Under the pieces are notes generated by a model. The model had not been told where the DNA came from. It searched no databases and worked only from the letters and a program-made list of their open reading frames with translations. Made by a program: the position numbers and the translations under genes. From contig DATLAW010000207.1 in assembly GCA_035527255.1 (NCBI GenBank), positions 1 through 30,499 of the forward strand: DNA of 30,499 nt, read 5' to 3'. The stretch comes from Thermohalobaculum sp035527255. GTDB taxonomy: Bacteria > Pseudomonadota > Alphaproteobacteria > Rhodobacterales > Rhodobacteraceae. Positions within the stretch are counted from its first letter, which is position 1, and every line of letters starts with the position of its first letter. Below are positions 26,602 through 30,499 of this stretch, in pieces.

Positions 26602-27810
26602 CAGCCTCGGCACGTTCCCCTCGACGCCCGCTGCCTCGAGCATGAAGGCCCGGCGCAGGCCGCCGATGCGGTTGACGGCACTGAGGCCGGTGTCGCGGGC
26701 CAGCTTCATGACTGGGTTGTCGTTCGAGAACAGCCGGTTCAGCGCGTCCATGCCCAGGGCCAGCGCGGTGGCGTCAAAGCGGCGCCAGCGCTGGTAGCGC
26801 TCCAGCACATTGACCGCGCCGATATCCTCGCCAATCCGCGCTGACTCGACCAGCACCTCGGCCAGTGCTGCGACATCGCGGAGGCCGATGTTCAGCCCCT
26901 GACCGGCGATCGGATGGATGCCATGGGCGGCATCGCCCGCCAGCGCCAGCCGCGGCGCGACATAGCGTTCCGCCAATGTCAGGTCGAGGGGGTAGGCCCA
27001 GCGCCGCCCGGCCAGCTCGATCCGGCCCAGCCGTGGCCCGATCCGCGCCGCGATTTCGGCGGTGAAGGCGTCGTCGTCCAGCGCTTGCAGCCGATCCGCT
27101 TCCGCCGCCCGCTCCGACCACACCAGCGACGAGCGGTTGCCGGGTAGCGGCAACACGGCGAAGGGGCCGCCGGGAAAGAAGCTCTGATGCGCCCGCCCAT
27201 CATGGGACAGCTCGTGGGAGATGGCGTTGACCAGCCCGGTTTGCGCATAGCCCCAGCGCAGCCGCCTGATGCCCGCTGCCTCGGCGACCGGTGACTGCCG
27301 CCCGTCGCAGGCGACGACCAGCGGCGCGTTCAGCATAGGGCCATCGACCAGCCGCACCGTCGCCCCGGTGCTGTCGTACTCGACCCCGGCCACCTCGACC
27401 GGCGCAAATTGGGTGACACCTTCAGCGTCGTCCAGCGCCGCCAGCAGGGCGCCGCGCAGCCAGCGGTCCTCGACGATCCAGCCGACTCGGCCCTCGTCCA
27501 GTTCACGCGGGTCGAAATGCAACAGGGGCACGCCGCCCGTAATACCCTCATCGACATGGATGTCGCGGATCTCCTGCGCCTTTTCCTCGACAGCGGGCCA
27601 TACCCCCAGCGCCCGCAGCAACCGGGACGATCCGAAGGCAATCGCATAGGCGCGGCCGTCAAAATCCGGCTCGGCCCGGCGCTGCGCCGCGACGCGGTCC
27701 ACAATGACGACACGCAATCCCGGCCGGGTCAGCGCCAGCGCCAGCGCCGGGCCGATCAGCCCGCCGCCGATGATGATAATGTCCGTGTTAATTCGTGCCT
27801 TCTTGGTCAT
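26581..27810 (-). CDS. UbiH/UbiF/COQ6-type FAD-dependent hydroxylase
   Basis: A 409-residue flavin monooxygenase. The N-terminal dinucleotide site is TDIIIIGGGLIGPALALALTR (about 9-29), followed by YAIAFGSSRLLRALGVW and RWLRGALLAAL. The second FAD block is LALAGDAAHGIHPIAGQGLNIGLRD (about 288-312). This is the ubiquinone-ring hydroxylase family; which ring carbon it acts on (UbiH, UbiF, UbiI, UbiL or UbiM type) cannot be told from sequence alone. The start at 27810 places the Rossmann motif near the N-terminus. The frame stays open upstream through the antisense of the amidase gene, which is not real. Divergent from the amidase with 84 bases between; no clear promoter is seen there. Confidence 0.9.
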   Translation of the reverse strand: MTKKARINTDIIIIGGGLIGPALALALTRPGLRVVIVDRVAAQRRAEPDFDGRAYAIAFGSSRLLRALGVWPAVEEKAQEIRDIHVDEGITGGVPLLHFDPRELDEGRVGWIVEDRWLRGALLAALDDAEGVTQFAPVEVAGVEYDSTGATVRLVDGPMLNAPLVVACDGRQSPVAEAAGIRRLRWGYAQTGLVNAISHELSHDGRAHQSFFPGGPFAVLPLPGNRSSLVWSERAAEADRLQALDDDAFTAEIAARIGPRLGRIELAGRRWAYPLDLTLAERYVAPRLALAGDAAHGIHPIAGQGLNIGLRDVAALAEVLVESARIGEDIGAVNVLERYQRWRRFDATALALGMDALNRLFSNDNPVMKLARDTGLSAVNRIGGLRRAFMLEAAGVEGNVPRLLRGQAL

Positions 27811-27894
27811 GGGCTTTACTATCGGGCGGCTCTGGCGGATTGTCCATGACGGCAACCGGTCGGGGGTTGAGGCAGATAGTATGGGAGACATCGG

Positions 27895-29235
27895 ATGAGT
27901 GATGCATGGCGGGGCATGAGTGCGGCGGATTTGGGCCGGGGCATTGGCGCCGGCAAGATCGACCCGCGCGATCTGGCCGAGGTGTTCCTGGGCGCGATGG
28001 CGAGCCATCCCGATACGGCGCGCATTTATGCGCGCACCACGCCCGCCCGCGCCCGTGCCGGCGCTGATGCAGCCGCCGAGCGGGCGAAGTCCGGCACTCG
28101 CCTCGGACCCCTCGACGGGGTGCCGATCAGCTGGAAGGACAATTACGACATCGCTGGAGAGGTAACCGAAGCGGGCTCGATGCTGCTGAAGGGCAAAGTG
28201 GCCACGCGCGATGCCCCCGCCTTCGCCGCCGCCACGGCTGTCGGATTGGTTTGCCTCGGCAAGACCCATATGTCGGAGCTTGCCTTCTCCGGCCTTGGCG
28301 TGAACCCGGTCACCGCCACATCGCCCAATGCGATCGAGCCAGAACGCGCGCCCGGCGGCTCCAGCTCCGGCGCCGCCGTCTCCACCGCGCTGGGGCTGGC
28401 GGCGGCGGGTATCGGCTCCGACACTGGCGGGTCGGTGCGGATTCCGGCGGCGTGGAACGGGTTGGCGGGGCTGAAGACCACGGCGGGCGCGATCTCGACG
28501 CAGGGTATCGTGCCACTGTCGACCACGCATGATACCGTCGGGCCGCTGTGCCGCACGGTCGAGGATTGTGGGCTGCTGTATGCCGCCATGGCCGGGCTGC
28601 CGCAAGTGGTTCCCGCGGCGGCAGAGCTCAGAGGCACACGGCTCCTGGTCCCCGAGACCGTTTTGCTCGACGGCTGCGATGCCGAGGTTGCCGCCGCCTT
28701 TGCCCAAACGCTTGACGCGCTGGCGGCGGCGGGCGTACGGCTGACCCGCGCCCCGGTCCCAGAGATTGCCGAGGCTTTCGATGTCGCCACCCGCATTTCG
28801 TCAATCGCCAACAGCGAGGGATGGCGCATCTGGGGTGCGGCCATCGAGGCCAATCCCGGCGTCATGTTCTCGTTGATCGAGCAGCGATTTCGCACCGGAA
28901 TGTCCGGTACGGTCGAGAAGGACCGCGAGGCGCTGGCCGAGTTTGCCCGGTTGTCGCTGGGGGTGCAGGCGCAAATGGCGGCGGATGGCATCATGGTCAT
29001 GCCGACATCGCCGATCTTGCCGCCGCCGGTCGCCCGGCTGCTGGCCGACCACGCCTATTTCGTCGAGCGCAACATGCTTGGGCTGCGCAACACGCGGATG
29101 GTCAACCTGCTGACGCTCTCGGCCTTGACCATACCTACAGCCGCCCCCATGGTTGGCCTGATGCTGGTTGCAGGGCCGGGCCAGGAAAACGAACTGCTGG
29201 CGCTCGGCCGGGCGATGGAAAGGATCGTTCGGTAA
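27895..29235 (+). CDS. Amidase (amidase-signature family)
   Basis: A 446-residue amidase-signature enzyme with the Ser-cisSer-Lys triad: Lys81 in PISWKDNYD, cis-Ser156 in APGGSSSGAAVST, and nucleophile Ser180 in SDTGGSVRIPAAWNG. Related to GatA, but with no sign of the GatB/GatC partner genes nearby and lacking tRNA-specific features, it is more likely a general amide hydrolase. The substrate is unknown. GGGAG lies 8 bases before the ATG. The N-terminus begins WRGMSAADLGRGIGAGKIDPRDL, the typical helical start of the family. Confidence 0.9.
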   Translation: MSDAWRGMSAADLGRGIGAGKIDPRDLAEVFLGAMASHPDTARIYARTTPARARAGADAAAERAKSGTRLGPLDGVPISWKDNYDIAGEVTEAGSMLLKGKVATRDAPAFAAATAVGLVCLGKTHMSELAFSGLGVNPVTATSPNAIEPERAPGGSSSGAAVSTALGLAAAGIGSDTGGSVRIPAAWNGLAGLKTTAGAISTQGIVPLSTTHDTVGPLCRTVEDCGLLYAAMAGLPQVVPAAAELRGTRLLVPETVLLDGCDAEVAAAFAQTLDALAAAGVRLTRAPVPEIAEAFDVATRISSIANSEGWRIWGAAIEANPGVMFSLIEQRFRTGMSGTVEKDREALAEFARLSLGVQAQMAADGIMVMPTSPILPPPVARLLADHAYFVERNMLGLRNTRMVNLLTLSALTIPTAAPMVGLMLVAGPGQENELLALGRAMERIVR

Positions 29236-29299
29236 GATTGCCACACCAGAGAAGGTAGTTCAGCACGGCGCAATTGTTGGTACGATGATCGAAAAACTG

Positions 29300-29330
29300 T
29301 TGTGAAGCGACCCGCCTGCTGAGCTATACT
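29300..29330 (+). promoter_or_regulatory. Possible promoter of the HD-domain gene
   Basis: TTGTGA (29300-29305) and TATACT (29325-29330) resemble sigma-70 -35 and -10 boxes with a 19-base spacer, which is longer than ideal. They lie 30 bases before the ATG at 29360, in a locally AT-rich gap after the amidase gene. AAGGGG before the start codon is the ribosome binding site. Confidence 0.4.
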
Positions 29331-29359
29331 CCGAATGGAATACGTAAAAGGGGCATTAA

Positions 29360-30217
29360 ATGTTTAACCCGACCGCCATCGTATCGGCTGCATTCGGTGA
29401 CTATTTGGCACAGCTCTACACCATGCATTTTTCTGGGCGCAAGCCGGAATACGCGGCATTCCTCGGTGGCGCTGCGCGCTTGGTGCTTGAGCGGCTCGGC
29501 AATTCAGATGCGCTTTATCATAATGCCGAGCACACGATGATGGTGACGCTGGTCGGCCAGCAGATCTTGCGCGGCCGGCTGTTGTCCGAGGCGTTGCAGC
29601 CCGAAGACTGGATCCACTACACCGTGGCGCTTTTGGTCCATGATGTCGGGTATGCGCGCGGCGCCTGCAAGGGCGATATCGGCGGCGATGTCGTGATCAA
29701 TACCGCTGGCGATACGATCACGCCGCCGAGGGGTGCGTCGGACGCATTTCTCTCACCATACCACATTGACCGCGGTATCATCTACGCCCGTGAGCGCTTT
29801 GCTGGATCTGAGCTGATTGACGAGGAACGCATTGCCCGTGCGATCGAATACACGCGATTTCCAGTCCCTGCAGCACTTCGGGACGCGCCCAATGACAGCG
29901 AACCTGCGCTGGTTCGTGCCGCCGACCTGATCGGCCAAATGGGTGATCCATTCTACCACCGCAAGATAAACCGGCTTTATCACGAGTTCGTCGAGACCGG
30001 TAAGGCTGAGGAACTCGGTTACGACTCGCCAATGGATCTGGTCGAGCAATATCCGGAGTTCTTCTGGTCGCAGGTGCAACCCTATATCGGCCCCGCTCTC
30101 CGTTTTCTCGAACAGACGACTGACGGCAAGCAATGGGTCGCGCATCTCTACAACCACGTCTTTCAGGTCGAGCATCGGACCAGCTATCTCGGGCCGTTCC
30201 CGGGTCCGCGGCCCTAA
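29360..30217 (+). CDS. HD-domain metal-dependent phosphohydrolase
   Basis: A 285-residue HD-superfamily protein. Metal ligands are seen in YHNAEHTMMV (His54, His58) and LLVHDVGY (His94, Asp95). Further conserved parts are SPYHIDRGIIYARERF and VRAADLIGQMGDPFYHRKINRLY. The substrate is unknown; relatives include nucleotide or cyclic-nucleotide phosphohydrolases. Its codon use is somewhat less GC-rich than the surrounding genes. AAGGGG is 6-7 bases before the ATG. It appears to be a single-gene transcript from the local promoter. Confidence 0.85.
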   Translation: MFNPTAIVSAAFGDYLAQLYTMHFSGRKPEYAAFLGGAARLVLERLGNSDALYHNAEHTMMVTLVGQQILRGRLLSEALQPEDWIHYTVALLVHDVGYARGACKGDIGGDVVINTAGDTITPPRGASDAFLSPYHIDRGIIYARERFAGSELIDEERIARAIEYTRFPVPAALRDAPNDSEPALVRAADLIGQMGDPFYHRKINRLYHEFVETGKAEELGYDSPMDLVEQYPEFFWSQVQPYIGPALRFLEQTTDGKQWVAHLYNHVFQVEHRTSYLGPFPGPRP

Positions 30218-30287
30218 GCGCTCAAGTTTGATCCGGTCATGCTCTGAACCCCGACACCCCCTTCCCGCACCGTCAGGCCCCACCATC

Positions 30288-30499
30288 ATGTCTCAAGATA
30301 TCGTCTCCGAATTGGCCCCAAGCGGAACGCTGCGGGCTGGTATCAATTTGGCCAACATCCTCCTCGTCACCGGGTCCACGGCGGCAGGCGAGCCGACCGG
30401 CGTTGCCCCCGACATGGCCCGCGCGATCGCCGATCGGCTGGGCGTTGCGGTCTCCTATGTGACGTTCTCCTCGCCCGGCGAGGTCGCCGACGCGATCAG
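30288..30499 (+). CDS. Solute-binding-protein family 3-type protein (3' part outside window)
   Basis: The first 70 codons of a gene cut by the right edge: MSQDIVSELAPSGTLRAGIN, then VTGSTAAGEPTGVAPDMARA and IADRLGVAVSYVTFSSPGEV. This matches the start of the family 3 periplasmic binding domain (polar amino acid type). It has no signal peptide: the domain begins within about ten residues of the start. Cytoplasmic versions of this fold exist in Alphaproteobacteria; an upstream start is not available because the preceding bases lack an in-frame leader. No clear ribosome binding site is seen before the ATG. Confidence 0.75.
   Translation, partial: MSQDIVSELAPSGTLRAGINLANILLVTGSTAAGEPTGVAPDMARAIADRLGVAVSYVTFSSPGEVADAI

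Noticed and set aside
27811..28707. Long N-terminal extension of the UbiH-type hydroxylase on the minus strand (to a total of 708 residues)
   Set aside because: The extension is antisense to the well-supported amidase gene and has low-complexity, Arg/Gly-rich composition. The FAD-binding motif belongs near the N-terminus, as it does with the start at 27810.
1..30499. tRNA genes, CRISPR arrays, insertion sequences, prophage or toxin-antitoxin systems
   Set aside because: None were seen: no cloverleaf-like sequence, no regularly spaced direct repeats, no transposase, integrase or phage structural genes.

Overview
The window is a gene-dense, high-GC stretch of bacterial chromosome. The gene set fits an alphaproteobacterium, most likely a free-living Rhodospirillales-type organism. 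The reasons are a comF / NDUFAF5-type methyltransferase / hemH neighbourhood, a CnoX - Lon-N-domain - Trm112 run, a PrdX-type editing protein, a ubiquinone-type hydroxylase, and palindromic intergenic repeats of a kind I associate with Alphaproteobacteria. I cannot assign a genus. I see no tRNA, rRNA, CRISPR array, insertion sequence or prophage.

Layout. Positions 1-3171: comF (cut by the window edge, minus) diverges from a complex-I-assembly-type methyltransferase, followed by ferrochelatase and a small membrane methyltransferase (plus). Positions 3186-4963: two tandem secreted PHB-depolymerase-like hydrolases (minus). Positions 4964-5233: a gene-free gap with two palindromic repeats. Positions 5234-16328: a ten-gene minus-strand operon with almost no spacing. 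Positions 16408-17394: a divergent GlxA/CdhR-type AraC regulator. Positions 17626-23149 (plus): a saccharopine-dehydrogenase-like/DUF4166 protein, an MFS transporter, PrdX, CnoX, a Lon-N-domain protein and Trm112. Positions 23300-25609: a tightly overlapped operon of two DUF1538 (UmpA/UmpB-type) membrane proteins, a divergent PII-like protein and a two-CBS protein. Positions 25665-30499: a DMT transporter (plus), a UbiH-type hydroxylase (minus), an amidase, an HD-domain hydrolase and the start of a solute-binding-type protein (plus).

The central feature is the ten-gene operon. It reads as an aerobic route from gamma-butyrobetaine / crotonobetaine / carnitine to glycine betaine. An ADP-forming CoA ligase and a double-length CaiB-type CoA transferase would activate the betaine. 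An acyl-CoA dehydrogenase would make crotonobetainyl-CoA, and a CaiD-like hydratase would make carnitinyl-CoA. A carnitine dehydrogenase fused to a betainyl-CoA thioesterase, plus a dehydrocarnitine cleavage enzyme (BKACE/CdhC), would finish as glycine betaine and acetoacetate. The divergent regulator belongs to the family that controls carnitine catabolism in Pseudomonas. Individual steps are known elsewhere. The unusual parts here are the ADP-forming ligase in the CaiC role, a CoA transferase whose two halves are joined by a linker encoded by an intergenic-type palindromic repeat, a DJ-1/PfpI enzyme, and two unrecognised small genes (127 aa soluble, 123 aa membrane) fitted between pathway genes with overlapping stop/start codons. 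No carnitine transporter is present in the operon.

A second system worth attention is the DUF1538 pair with its PII-like and CBS partners, probably a nucleotide-gated cation/proton antiporter.
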